From: an uncultured Prevotellaceae bacterium
GTDB taxonomy: Bacteria > Bacteroidota > Bacteroidia > Bacteroidales > Bacteroidaceae
NCBI GenBank assembly: GCA_946406435.1
Contig: CAMJKP010000025.1
Span: forward strand, 1 to 41,451
Reading direction: 5' to 3'
Length of the DNA: 41,451 nt
Positions 1 through 8,976 of this stretch are shown in pieces; the stretch's first letter is position 1, and each line of letters opens with the position of its first letter. The translations under genes and the position numbers were made by a program. The notes beneath the pieces are model-generated. The model searched no databases, was not told the origin of the DNA, and was given only the letters and a program-made list of their open reading frames with translations.

Positions 1-3000
1 TCTGGGCATTGTCATAGAGAGTGCCGCCCTGAAGCTCTATCGTCTTTGGCTGAGAGTTGCCTGCAAGAGCCATTGAGCCAGCCTTCATGATTATCTTTGA
101 TACAGAGTTAGTGGCATTGAGATACAGGCATCCGTTTCCTCGCTTGGTGAGGAGTGTACCCATGAACGACTTATCCATCTTGAAGTCGGAAGTGTTGTTT
201 ATGATACCTCCCTCTTCGCCAATCATAGTCATGTGTGAACCCATCTCAACGGCTGCGGTGGTCTGGAGCTCTGCTCCGTTCTCCATGGTGAACTGTGAGC
301 CGAGTTTGGTGATACCGCCGAGGTTGCCGTACTCAGAATACTGATTTGACAATAGGCTGACCTTCGTTATGCCGCCCTTGAGATAGTTGCCGCCTGTGTA
401 TGAGTTCTCGCCTGACATGGTGACCGTGCCGCTGCCTTCCTTTACGAATGAAGCCGTTCCGCCGATGGCACCTGCACCTGTGAAGGTGTAGTCGGAAGAG
501 GAGTTTACGGTGATGGTGTCAGGCATGATGTCCTCGCGCACGTTGACCGTCTTGTTTACGGCATCATCATTGAAGAATACCTTATCGCCTGATACAAAGA
601 CGGTTGACTCAACCGTCTGACCGTTGTTGAACAGGAAGTTCTGGGCATCGGCAAGATTCCATGAAGAGCTCTTGTCGCCTACCCATGTGATGGAGTTGGC
701 ATCGCGGAGTCCGATGATTTCGATAATCAGTTTGCCATCCTCGATGTAGAACTTCTTCTTCGTTGCGTTGAGACCTTCGATGCGGATGTCTTCGAGTTTG
801 CCTTTCAGTTCAGCCGGAGCAGTACCGATAATGTACTTGCCCGGGTTCATCTCCGATTCGCCTGCAGGGAGGTGGCCTACAAGTTCAAGAACAGGACAGA
901 GATACTCGGGACCGCCCTCAGTCCATGCGCTTGAGGTCTTGGTCTCTATTTCAAGATACTTGCCGAGATTGATACGGTCGGCTGTGAGGTCGTTGGAATA
1001 GAGGTCGAGGATGATGCGTGAGCCGAAGCCGAGGGTGAGGGAGTCGGTTGTGAGGTCGCCCTTCGCATCAGCGCCTCCCGGACGGATAACGGATGCGTAG
1101 TCGGCCTTGATGCTCATGAACTCACCGCCGTTGGAGTTGAGTTCGGCAAAGCGGTTGAGCCACAATGGCGACTTCTTCATCGTGCCGTCGAAATTGAGTA
1201 CTCCAGCCCAGATGTTGGTCTCGCCCTTATGGGTGAAGTCAGCCTTCGGGAGCGTGAGGATGCCGTCGCCCTGCTTGATGAGGCGGGCATTGCCTGAGAT
1301 ACCGCCACCCTTCACGTTGCAGGTGTAGGTGGTGTAGGTTATCTTCGGACTTGTAGCAGTACATTCGCTTGCGCCATTGCCTTGCACCCATGTAGGAACG
1401 TTGAAGGTGAGGATGTATGGGCTTGCGCCGCTTTCTATCGTAACCTCAGAGTTATCGGTCTCGCACACGATGACGTGCTTATCGTTGAGCGCAGAATTGA
1501 TAGTGCCGCCGTTGGTAACTTCCTCACGACCTTCCATCATGAGAGGTGGAGGGGCGATGGTGATGTCCTCCATCTTACCGAGGAAATAGCTGGTGTGAGG
1601 TGGCTGGTTGTAGCCGCACATCTGCCAAGCCATAGCGTTACGGTACTGATGGTCATGCCACAGCGTGTAGTTGCGGTATGAGGTTGGGGTAGGGGTGGAG
1701 TAGATGCGGATGTTATTGTCGGCTGTTCGCATGATGATTTCCTCACGCCAGTCGCCGAGGATATCGCCCTGATAGCAAGGCGTACACTTGGTGTAGTTAT
1801 TGGTGAGAGAGCCGGCACAGGTGTAGATAGGCGACCAACTGCCGTACTTCGCAATAACCCCTTCTGAATCATGGTCTTTAAGACCGTTGAATGTCTCAGA
1901 GCACAGGTCGCCGTCCCAGTAGATGCGGAAGTTGGAATTGATGCCTTCGTTGACGATTCCATTGACATAATCATTCTTCACGCTGCTTACAGGATTACCC
2001 CATGCCACACCGATGCTGCCAGGGTAGCTATCGGAGAAGTTATCCATCATGGAGCGTCCCACGTCCTTTCCAACGTGAAGTTCGCACTTGTATATCTTGC
2101 TTGTGGTGGCATCACGATAGTTATAGCCCTGTGCATCCTCGTTGCAGGCAAAAACCTCCTGTCCGTGGGTGTAAGGGTTGAAATCGCCACAGTGCATGGC
2201 ATCACCATGTCCGAGTCCTGTGGTTGAGAGTCCTTTTCCGTTATCGTCGATGACCATAGAGCCAAAGACGATCTCATCGCGTCCGTCCCAGTCAACATCG
2301 GCAATGATATAGTTGTGGTAACCCTGTCCCTTCCACACGCCGTTGGTGTCGTTGTACCATTTCCAGCGCACTTTCAGTTCGTGGGTGGCAGGATCAACAT
2401 CGTAGGCAATCATCTTGTGGCGGGTATAGATACCGCGTGCGAGGAAGATGCTTGGCTTGCGTCCGTCGAGGTATGGAGCGCCGAAGAAGAACTTAGAGCA
2501 GCGGTGACCGCCATCGTCCTTGCCCCATGTGGAAGCCATGGAAGTCTCGCCAGACTCGAAGCGTGCAAGAGGGTAGGTGATGCATTGGTACGGCTTACCT
2601 GTTTCGCCGTCCATATATACGAGATATTCTGCGCCCTGACACATGAACCAGTTCACACCACCGCCTGTGGCTGCACGATAGTTCTTCGTGGCATCGCCCA
2701 CGGTATAGGTAGAGCCGTCGGCACAATGGATCACGGTACCGTCGGCAGCACGCATCACAGCCTCAGCCTTGCCGTCGCCGTCCCAGTCGTAGGCTATGAT
2801 GTTCTGCTCGTTGTTCTGGAAGTCGCCCATGTTAGGGCCGCAGTTCACCCACCATAGGCGTGTGCCGTCCTGTTTCAAGACCTCGAATATGGAGTATTCG
2901 CCAGAAGCCTTACCGTCAAACTTAGGTCCGAGTCTTGGGTAGCTCTGAGCCATCTCACTCTCGTTGTCGAACTTCATAAGGATTTCCAGTTCGCCGTCGC

Positions 3001-3400
3001 CGTCAACATCGGCACAGCACGCATCGTTAGGGATGAGGGTGGATTGTATTCCCTCATGCTTTAGCTTTATCTCCTTGTAGCTAGTGCTCCATACAGAGGC
3101 AGCCTTGCTCTGTACCTGTTCCTGTCCGCGTACCACGGCAGAAACGGTGTAGGTACTTGTCTGGCTGCCCGAGGTATCGGAGTAGTTGGATGTCGTCAGT
3201 CCCGACTTTATCAGTGTCCCATCCTTATATACGTTGTATGTAACGTCATAGTACTCAGAGCCTAAGAGTCGCCAACTGAGATACACTCCGGAGTTCACCT
3301 TCATGGCCACGAGGCCACGGTCGAGCTTATCCGTAGTGCGCTGGGCGAAGGAGGGGAGGGAGGCTATTGCCGCTCCGATTATGATTAGTAGTTTCTTCAT
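1..3400 (-). CDS. Rhamnogalacturonan lyase, family PL11, with long C-terminal beta-repeat extension (3' end outside window)
   Basis: The reverse strand is open from an ATG at 3400-3398 to the left edge (1133 codons, no stop). It starts with a signal peptide (MKKLLIIIGAAIASLPSFAQ). Residues 21 to about 615 read as a PL11 (YesW-type) rhamnogalacturonan endolyase: repeated acidic Ca-binding stretches (DVDGDGELEIL, YDWDGDGKAEAVMRAADG, IADVDWDGRDEIVFGSM) and the motif GLGHGDAMHCGDFNP. The family cleaves the rhamnose-galacturonate backbone of RG-I by beta-elimination, probably here at the surface or outside the cell. From about residue 616 a Gly/Thr/Ser-rich extension (VKEGSGTVTMSGENSYTGG, ELQGGTLYDNAQ) resembles autotransporter-associated beta-strand repeats. 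It is still open at the edge, so the protein exceeds 1133 residues, far longer than a lyase domain of about 600. Last seen gene of the minus-strand operon. The family call is firm; the role of the extension is unknown. Confidence 0.88.
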   Translation of the reverse strand, partial: MKKLLIIIGAAIASLPSFAQRTTDKLDRGLVAMKVNSGVYLSWRLLGSEYYDVTYNVYKDGTLIKSGLTTSNYSDTSGSQTSTYTVSAVVRGQEQVQSKAASVWSTSYKEIKLKHEGIQSTLIPNDACCADVDGDGELEILMKFDNESEMAQSYPRLGPKFDGKASGEYSIFEVLKQDGTRLWWVNCGPNMGDFQNNEQNIIAYDWDGDGKAEAVMRAADGTVIHCADGSTYTVGDATKNYRAATGGGVNWFMCQGAEYLVYMDGETGKPYQCITYPLARFESGETSMASTWGKDDGGHRCSKFFFGAPYLDGRKPSIFLARGIYTRHKMIAYDVDPATHELKVRWKWYNDTNGVWKGQGYHNYIIADVDWDGRDEIVFGSMVIDDNGKGLSTTGLGHGDAMHCGDFNPYTHGQEVFACNEDAQGYNYRDATTSKIYKCELHVGKDVGRSMMDNFSDSYPGSIGVAWGNPVSSVKNDYVNGIVNEGINSNFRIYWDGDLCSETFNGLKDHDSEGVIAKYGSWSPIYTCAGSLTNNYTKCTPCYQGDILGDWREEIIMRTADNNIRIYSTPTPTSYRNYTLWHDHQYRNAMAWQMCGYNQPPHTSYFLGKMEDITIAPPPLMMEGREEVTNGGTINSALNDKHVIVCETDNSEVTIESGASPYILTFNVPTWVQGNGASECTATSPKITYTTYTCNVKGGGISGNARLIKQGDGILTLPKADFTHKGETNIWAGVLNFDGTMKKSPLWLNRFAELNSNGGEFMSIKADYASVIRPGGADAKGDLTTDSLTLGFGSRIILDLYSNDLTADRINLGKYLEIETKTSSAWTEGGPEYLCPVLELVGHLPAGESEMNPGKYIIGTAPAELKGKLEDIRIEGLNATKKKFYIEDGKLIIEIIGLRDANSITWVGDKSSSWNLADAQNFLFNNGQTVESTVFVSGDKVFFNDDAVNKTVNVREDIMPDTITVNSSSDYTFTGAGAIGGTASFVKEGSGTVTMSGENSYTGGNYLKGGITKVSLLSNQYSEYGNLGGITKLGSQFTMENGAELQTTAAVEMGSHMTMIGEEGGIINNTSDFKMDKSFMGTLLTKRGNGCLYLNATNSVSKIIMKAGSMALAGNSQPKTIELQGGTLYDNAQ

Positions 3401-3449
3401 TATTTTTTACTTTTAGTTATATCATTTAAGAACGCACCTTCGGTGCTTG

Positions 3450-3968
3450 AACTGACAATAATTACCAATCTTACCAATCTTTTTCCAATAAATTTTATTT
3501 TACAAATTTATGAAGATTATCTTTGGTGATAAGTTCATAACGATCGGTTTGTTCATCATAAGCATATCGTTCGGAATGAAAGTTTGCTTCTCCATAATTA
3601 ACCAAAATACCTCTGTCTTGTTTCGTTATACGAAGATAATTGAATAGCTGTGCTCGGTGATCAGGTGTTATTTTATTGACTGATTTAAATTCAACAACTA
3701 CATCTTCACATACAAAATCTGCTTGATATACTTTCTTAAGCTGAATACCTTTATACCAAGTATGCAATACCACCTCTCTTTGATATTTCAAACCTCTAAT
3801 ATCAAGCTCTTTTTCCATTGCTTCTTGATATATTGGTTCTTCCATCCCCCGTCCAAGAACATTATATACTTCTTGTGCGGCTCCAACAATTTGATACATG
3901 TGCATCCATTGTTCTTTTGTCATATTTTTATGGATAAAGATTGGTAAGATTGGTAATTATTGTCAGTT
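3450..3968 (-). mobile_element. 519-bp GxxExxY gene cassette bounded by 38-bp inverted repeats
   Basis: Arms at 3450-3487 and 3931-3968 are inverted copies matching at 37 of 38 positions. Each arm contains a tandem 9-mer (TTACCAATC twice). Only 7 nt separate each arm from the start or stop codon of the enclosed gene, so the unit is essentially gene plus repeats. Just outside lie small unrelated hairpins: GCACC-TTC-GGTGC (3434-3446) on the left and AGCAG-CTTG-CTGCT (about 3972-3985) on the right. No target-site duplication is obvious, and no transposase is encoded. It sits between two co-oriented operon genes. Mobility is inferred from the architecture alone; a folded mRNA element retained for regulation is the alternative. 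Confidence 0.6.
3495..3923 (-). CDS. GxxExxY family protein (PD-(D/E)XK nuclease-like fold)
   Basis: 142 residues, matching the usual size of the GxxExxY/PDDEXK_3 family. The name-giving motif is G26-x-x-E29-x-x-Y32 (GMEEPIY). The PD-(D/E)XK core is visible as D69 (YQADF) followed by E78-F-K80 (VVVEFKSV), then Q92 and the YLR segment (QLFNYLR) and RGILVNYGE. The key acidic and lysine residues are all present, so it may bind or cut nucleic acid, but no substrate is established for the family as far as I know. It has no signal peptide, unlike its secreted operon neighbours, and its AT-rich codon use differs from theirs, which suggests a different origin. The start at 3923 is the only sensible one, 7 nt inside the upstream inverted repeat. 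Confidence 0.88.
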   Translation of the reverse strand: MTKEQWMHMYQIVGAAQEVYNVLGRGMEEPIYQEAMEKELDIRGLKYQREVVLHTWYKGIQLKKVYQADFVCEDVVVEFKSVNKITPDHRAQLFNYLRITKQDRGILVNYGEANFHSERYAYDEQTDRYELITKDNLHKFVK

Positions 3969-3970
3969 AA

Positions 3971-3986
3971 AAGCAGCTTGCTGCTA
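3971..3986 (-). terminator. Small stem-loop after the metalloprotease gene
   Basis: On the minus strand, a few bases after the stop codon of the metalloprotease gene, AGCAG-CAAG-CTGCT folds into a 5-bp stem followed by TTTT. It could be a weak intrinsic terminator or a processing site. It also lies immediately outside the GxxExxY cassette arm and could belong to that element. Confidence 0.3.
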
Positions 3987-3991
3987 AAAAG

Positions 3992-6235
3992 TTAATTGTT
4001 CACCACCTTTTTGCCATTCTTGATGATTAATCCCTTAGCATTGCCATTGATGCGCTGACCGTTGATATTGTATGTTTGCTCATTGGTGGCATTAATGTTA
4101 TTTTCCGCCTTAACCTCGGTAATCCCCGTCGTTGCTGGCCAATATTTCGCAATCTCGTCCTCGGAGAGGATTATCCATTGCTGCTTGGTGGCAGAATCGG
4201 AGAAGTCGAAGGTTACGAATGAGGCGTTGGAAGTATAGTTTGAGGTATTGGCTGAAAGGGTGGAAGTACCAGTAATCCAATAGCCGTGGGTAGTGAAGTT
4301 ATCTGTAGCCGTGGTGATGGTTACATCGGTACGGTCGGGCATGAGCTGGAACTTCTCCGTATCAGCAGGCTTTGTGGTGGTGTAGAGCATATAGCCACTA
4401 CGCTTGGAGAGATACTTGTTCTTAGCCACGTTCTTGAAGAGATACATGCCTGTTTCTGGCTCATAGGTCAGCGTCCATGCAGCCTCGTCAGGAATGCCGT
4501 TGTTGCCAGAAAGTATATCCTTCAGGGCAATGGTCTTTGAGCCGTTGGCATAGAGAAGAGCCTCACCGAGTCCGCTGGCAGAGTTCTTGCACATGATATA
4601 GTACTTCTTCGTTTCATCGAAATTGAATGTGTAGCCAGCGAGTCCGTTTGTGTAGGCTGTGGTAGGGCAGAGACCATCGATGAACATCGCATAGAGCAGA
4701 CAGCATCCACCGACATACTGAAGCTCGAGGTGTTTATCCTTGTCTGCGCCATTAACGAACCAGTCGTAGGTAGCACTTGAACCCCATGCGTGAGTGCCGT
4801 CGCCTACCATACAGAAATCAGAGGTGTAAGGGTTTGCCTCCTTGTTCTCAAGGAAAGAGTACATCTTGTTTGCCTCACGACCGTACCATTTCCAGTTATG
4901 GAGGTTGGTGTCAGCATAACGGTCGGAAGTGCCTACGCCTACACCGTGACCAGTTTCATGAAGCACCGTACCGATAGCCTGATTACCTGCATTAGGTCCG
5001 ATGCGCATCCATCCGCCATAGCTGCAATCGGCAGTCTGGGTACTTGCGCCATAGTGACCAGAGAGCGTGAAGCCCTTGATGCCAGTCCACTCGTTGAAAT
5101 ATTCTATTGTCTGGTTAATGGCTGTGCGGCAACGGTCGTTGGCCTCCGCCGTTGGAGCACCATTATCCCATGAGCCTGTGCAGTTACCCTTCGGGTGGGT
5201 GACAATCTTGACCTCTTCGCCATACGCTATGGTGTATGTCTTGTTCATGACGTAAGGACGGAGGTAATACACGGTGGCAGGTTCAAGGTTGGTGATGTGG
5301 TAGATATTTCCGTTGAGCGTCCAGTACTCGGTGGTGCGGTCGTCGAGCACCGTGGGATTATGTTCCCTACTCCAGCATACGCCACGCTCAAGGATATTCG
5401 TTCCTGTCATCGTGGCACGCATGAGAGCCTGTGTAGCACCCGTAGGGACGTATGTGTTCGTCTTTGTTACCTTCGGCTCAAGACCATCGCCAGGGGTGGC
5501 GTTTGCGAGGTTAAGGGCAAATTCCGCCTTTGAAATGGTGGAATTAAGGGTAAAGAGAGCCTTTTGCATAGCCATGCTCTCAGAAGTCTCGGTGATAGTC
5601 TTTGCCGTCTGGAGGGCAGAGAGAAGAGGCGTGAGAGCCTTTGCATCAATATTCTGTGAGGCGAGACCTTCGGCTTTTGTGATGCTTTCTGATAGCTTTG
5701 AGAATATGACTTCGGTGGATTCTGCCTCAATGAGCGTAAGACGGAAATTATCTATGGCGAGCCAGTTCCCCTTAGCCCCTTTTGCTATGAAACCAATCTC
5801 CACCTCACCTGTGGTGCATGAGAAATCCACGCTATAGTCATTCGGGGTGAAGACATCGGTCTTCTGGTCGCCAGCATAGATGTATGCACCAGAGCATTGC
5901 TCAGAAGTGGAAGCCTCGTTCAGGTTCTGCGCTGCTACCGTGAGGGTATATTTGCCCAATGGGAGGTCATTGATGACCTGTGAGACGCTTGCATCACCAA
6001 CATTACTGCCCTTCGATACCCATTTCTCTACATACACGCTGCCCTTCTTCTTTGTGAAAGAAGAATTTCCCTGTACTTGAAGACCGCTTGACTTCCATTT
6101 TGAAAGTCCGCCAGTCTCGAATGACGGGTTGCTGATGTATTGCGTGGCATCGGTCTGGGCAGAGATAGAGCCTAACCAAGCCTTACCAAAGGGAAGGATG
6201 TTTGATAGTAATGCCAATAAAAGTATTCGTTTCAT
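3992..6235 (-). CDS. Secreted HExxH metalloprotease with N-terminal carbohydrate-binding-like and FN3-like modules
   Basis: 747 residues with an N-terminal hydrophobic signal (MKRILLLALLSNILPFGKAW). Residues about 30-170 form a jelly-roll-like module (NPSFETGGLSKWKSSG ... AIDNFRLTLIEA), about 175-245 a helical linker, and about 255-348 an FN3-like module (RGVCWSREHNPTV, LEPATVYYLRPYV). The zinc motif is H426-E-T-G-H430 (VLHETGHGVGVG). Position 11 of the metzincin signature, normally His or Asp, is Thr here; the nearest Asp is D438 (TSDRY), so the third ligand is uncertain. About residues 540-690 resemble a ricin-like trefoil (KKYYIMCKNSASGL, YLFKNVAKNKYLSKRSG). The C-terminus (YNINGQRINGNAKGLIIKNG) matches a short Bacteroidota secretion-tail type. 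It may digest plant cell-wall glycoproteins or protein attached to pectin (inference). It starts 16 nt after the glycosidase stop, so the two are co-transcribed. Confidence 0.8.
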   Translation of the reverse strand: MKRILLLALLSNILPFGKAWLGSISAQTDATQYISNPSFETGGLSKWKSSGLQVQGNSSFTKKKGSVYVEKWVSKGSNVGDASVSQVINDLPLGKYTLTVAAQNLNEASTSEQCSGAYIYAGDQKTDVFTPNDYSVDFSCTTGEVEIGFIAKGAKGNWLAIDNFRLTLIEAESTEVIFSKLSESITKAEGLASQNIDAKALTPLLSALQTAKTITETSESMAMQKALFTLNSTISKAEFALNLANATPGDGLEPKVTKTNTYVPTGATQALMRATMTGTNILERGVCWSREHNPTVLDDRTTEYWTLNGNIYHITNLEPATVYYLRPYVMNKTYTIAYGEEVKIVTHPKGNCTGSWDNGAPTAEANDRCRTAINQTIEYFNEWTGIKGFTLSGHYGASTQTADCSYGGWMRIGPNAGNQAIGTVLHETGHGVGVGTSDRYADTNLHNWKWYGREANKMYSFLENKEANPYTSDFCMVGDGTHAWGSSATYDWFVNGADKDKHLELQYVGGCCLLYAMFIDGLCPTTAYTNGLAGYTFNFDETKKYYIMCKNSASGLGEALLYANGSKTIALKDILSGNNGIPDEAAWTLTYEPETGMYLFKNVAKNKYLSKRSGYMLYTTTKPADTEKFQLMPDRTDVTITTATDNFTTHGYWITGTSTLSANTSNYTSNASFVTFDFSDSATKQQWIILSEDEIAKYWPATTGITEVKAENNINATNEQTYNINGQRINGNAKGLIIKNGKKVVNN

Positions 6236-6251
6236 AGGGAAGAGGCTGTTT

Positions 6252-8945
6252 TTACTTTATTCTCTTCTTTCCATTCTGGATATATATACCCGATGGAACA
6301 TTCTCATTATTCATCTTAACGCCCTGAATGCTATAGATAGCATTTGTGCAGATGGTTGATGCAGGTTGGGTGATAGCTGTCACCTCACCGCCGTTTTTGA
6401 TAGTCTCAACCTCATCGGCAGAGAGGGCATAGTTATAGATGCGCAGGTCGTCGATATATCCGACGAAGAATGGGTCTGCAGTATATTGACTGCGACCGAT
6501 GTAGTTACGCTTAGGATGGAAGTCGGATGGGCGTAGGGTGATTGACGTTGAGGTGGTAGCCTTGCCATCAACATAGAGCGTAACGGCTTCTGGTGCAAGA
6601 GTAACGGCTATATAGTGCCAGCCTGTGGTAGCCTTTGTGGTAGAGAGAATCTGCTCGTCACCTCCGTTTTTGAGGACAAGGCGCATCTCACTTCCATTGC
6701 TTGGGGTAAGGAAGAAATACTGGTCTGTGCCATTACCGAAATCGAAGATGCGCTGCCAGCTATTGGTGTTGTTTATGTTTACCCACATTGCTATCGTCAT
6801 CTCTGAGAGATTGCCGACAGAAGGAGGGAGGGTAAGATAAGCGTCTTTGCCCTTGAGGTAGAGGCTCTTCTTTCCGCTTTTCTTCATCAGAGCGCTGTAT
6901 GATGTAGAGCCTGCAGTAACAGCATCAAGGATATTTGCTGTTGCATCGTTGGTATTATCCTCGAAGTCATAGTGCGCTATGAGGGCTTTGTCTGCATTGG
7001 CAGTTACGTTTATCTCAGAAGAAGCTTCCGATTGATTGCGTGAGTTGTCAACAGCCTTTATCTTATAAATATAGTCCATGCCCGGAGTGATATCATTATC
7101 GATAAACTCCGTGCTTTCTACCATGCGACCTATCATGTCGTAGGTGTCGCCAGTCTTGCGGAAGATGTTATATCCTAAGATGTCATCCTCTGAATTGGCA
7201 TTCCAAGAAAGCTTGATAGAACCGCTCTGAACCTCTGCAGATACATTATTTGGGGCAATAGGGGCATCAAGTTCGAGTTTCGGCTTTGCTTCTACTGGCA
7301 TGAAACGCCATTTCTGTTCTGGATTGCCTGTGAATTCAGCCTGCTGTATATATTTATTTACTGCTGTTTCTGCATTCTTCACCTCAAGATACAGACCGCT
7401 ATGACGTGAGCGGATGTACCAGCTATCATTTCCGGCATACTCAAGGAACCATTGTTCGTTAGTTCCCTTACCGCCTTGTGTATTGATGATTGAAGCGCCA
7501 GCTGTAGTGCTCCAGTCCTTTACATCCATGAGCATGTAAGGATTCTTCTTCCAAAAGAGCCAGAAGTATCCGAGGTCGCCTTGTCCTGTGGTAGGAACCA
7601 TCTCAAGGTTCCATTGGTAAGCATCGTTGATGTTTGGAGTAGTGGCATTGATGGTGTATTTTCTCAGAGCAATACCAGTGTTGTTTGTCGTGCTGCTATT
7701 GTATGTTCCGAGACAAAGCTTGGCATTCATGTTCATTATGACGTATGTGCCGTTCTTGATAGGGTCGAGTGGGGCATCCTCACCGCTATGGATGAGTACC
7801 ATTCGCTCTGCGTTGGTCTGACCTTTCTGATAGCCTGTTCCGCCAGGCATTTCTACGGAGTATGAGTATGTAGGGCCATAGCCATCGAAGAATACAGGGC
7901 GGTCGGTTGATATGAATTCGTATGAAGACTTTGCGGCCTGACGCTCGGAAGTTCCGAGGAAGGCATCCATACGGCCGTCTTTACGTTTATATACGGTTGC
8001 AGCCGACCATGCGTCACGATTCTCGGCATAGCCTATTTCCTTGCCATAGTATGAAGCCTTACAGTATTCTCCGCGAGCAGCACCGTCCCATCCCCACCAT
8101 ACACCAGACTGCATTCCGTAGTGAGCACCGATGAATGCTTCACCTACATTGTGCAGCTCGTCAGCTGTGGCATAGTTACCGTCATTCCTCACTTTTTGCC
8201 AGAAATCAGCATAGTTCTTGAAAGAACCTGCAAGCTGATGGGTATTACCCTCGGTGGCATAAGGCAACATATAGTTATACCACTCAAGAGCCTTATCGCA
8301 GTTGAGGGTGTTACCTGCGGAAATGCGTATTCCTGCAAGGTCAGGATCTTCGGATATGAGCTTGGCAATAGCCTTGAAATGATCCTTTGTTCCTTCGCCC
8401 CATCCATCGTAGTCAGGTTCGTTGAATGGGGATATAGTGATTACATTAAAGCCTTTCTTCTTGGCATAGAGAACGGATGCCTTGATGACCTTGTACCACT
8501 CTTCGGGCTTACCATAGTAGTTATCCTTGTTCAGTGCCTCATGGTCACAGTTCAGGATGACATTACGCACACCGCTGATAGCTATATGGTCAAGGCGTTT
8601 TTGAAGAGCTGCCTGTTGTGCAACAGAGAGTTCTCCGTTTTCATTCACAAGGTCGCTTGGCTGGAATGAGATACGTCCAGTAGCCATCACGTCCTTGCCG
8701 ATATAGTTGGTTCCGCGCCTTACGTTGTCATCATTATCCCATGCCACATCCATACCCCACTTGATAGGCTCTTGTGGTATTTGGTACTCGCTGATATCGG
8801 CATCGGCCTTGAATGGAACTGCAATAGCATCGCTTTTGCCATTCGTCACCCACATGGAAGAGTGGATGGTATTTTGCGCAAACGATGCTGCCGGGAATCC
8901 CGACAACATCGTTGCTAATATAATCACTTGTTTTTTCATAGTCAT
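6252..8945 (-). CDS. Secreted multi-modular glycoside hydrolase (clan GH-A type, family not settled) with ricin-like, FN3 and LamG modules
   Basis: 897 residues; the start may be M1 or M3 (MTMKKQ). Signal peptide about 1-23. The catalytic region, about 30-390, has the clan-A acid/base signature SPFNEPDYDGWGEG with E176; candidate nucleophiles are E263 and E269 (DELHNVGEAFIGAHYG). It resembles GH30/GH39-like enzymes but I cannot fix the family. It is followed by a ricin-type trefoil, about 395-555 (GTYVIMNMNAKLCLG, QWNLEMVP, EQKWRFMPV), an FN3 domain, about 560-655 (LSWNANSEDDILGYNIFR), and a LamG-type jelly roll, about 655-855 (LIAHYDFEDN, MTIAMWVNINN, GYIDDLRIYNYALSADE). The end is a secretion-tail-like stretch (IYSIQGVKMNNENVPSGIYI). 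It is probably an extracellular or surface hydrolase for side chains of the target polysaccharide. An 11-bp repeat array fills most of its upstream gap. Confidence 0.75.
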   Translation of the reverse strand: MTMKKQVIILATMLSGFPAASFAQNTIHSSMWVTNGKSDAIAVPFKADADISEYQIPQEPIKWGMDVAWDNDDNVRRGTNYIGKDVMATGRISFQPSDLVNENGELSVAQQAALQKRLDHIAISGVRNVILNCDHEALNKDNYYGKPEEWYKVIKASVLYAKKKGFNVITISPFNEPDYDGWGEGTKDHFKAIAKLISEDPDLAGIRISAGNTLNCDKALEWYNYMLPYATEGNTHQLAGSFKNYADFWQKVRNDGNYATADELHNVGEAFIGAHYGMQSGVWWGWDGAARGEYCKASYYGKEIGYAENRDAWSAATVYKRKDGRMDAFLGTSERQAAKSSYEFISTDRPVFFDGYGPTYSYSVEMPGGTGYQKGQTNAERMVLIHSGEDAPLDPIKNGTYVIMNMNAKLCLGTYNSSTTNNTGIALRKYTINATTPNINDAYQWNLEMVPTTGQGDLGYFWLFWKKNPYMLMDVKDWSTTAGASIINTQGGKGTNEQWFLEYAGNDSWYIRSRHSGLYLEVKNAETAVNKYIQQAEFTGNPEQKWRFMPVEAKPKLELDAPIAPNNVSAEVQSGSIKLSWNANSEDDILGYNIFRKTGDTYDMIGRMVESTEFIDNDITPGMDYIYKIKAVDNSRNQSEASSEINVTANADKALIAHYDFEDNTNDATANILDAVTAGSTSYSALMKKSGKKSLYLKGKDAYLTLPPSVGNLSEMTIAMWVNINNTNSWQRIFDFGNGTDQYFFLTPSNGSEMRLVLKNGGDEQILSTTKATTGWHYIAVTLAPEAVTLYVDGKATTSTSITLRPSDFHPKRNYIGRSQYTADPFFVGYIDDLRIYNYALSADEVETIKNGGEVTAITQPASTICTNAIYSIQGVKMNNENVPSGIYIQNGKKRIK

Positions 8946-8976
8946 ACTGTTTTTTCTTCGTCGTACCTTCTCCTAT

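Noticed and set aside
2315..2857. 180-codon ORF on the plus strand
   Set aside because: Antisense to the PL11 lyase, which shows clear family motifs through this stretch; no plausible protein features.
5313..5837. 174-codon ORF on the plus strand
   Set aside because: It lies entirely opposite the metalloprotease coding sequence and has no recognisable domain; a shadow of the real frame.
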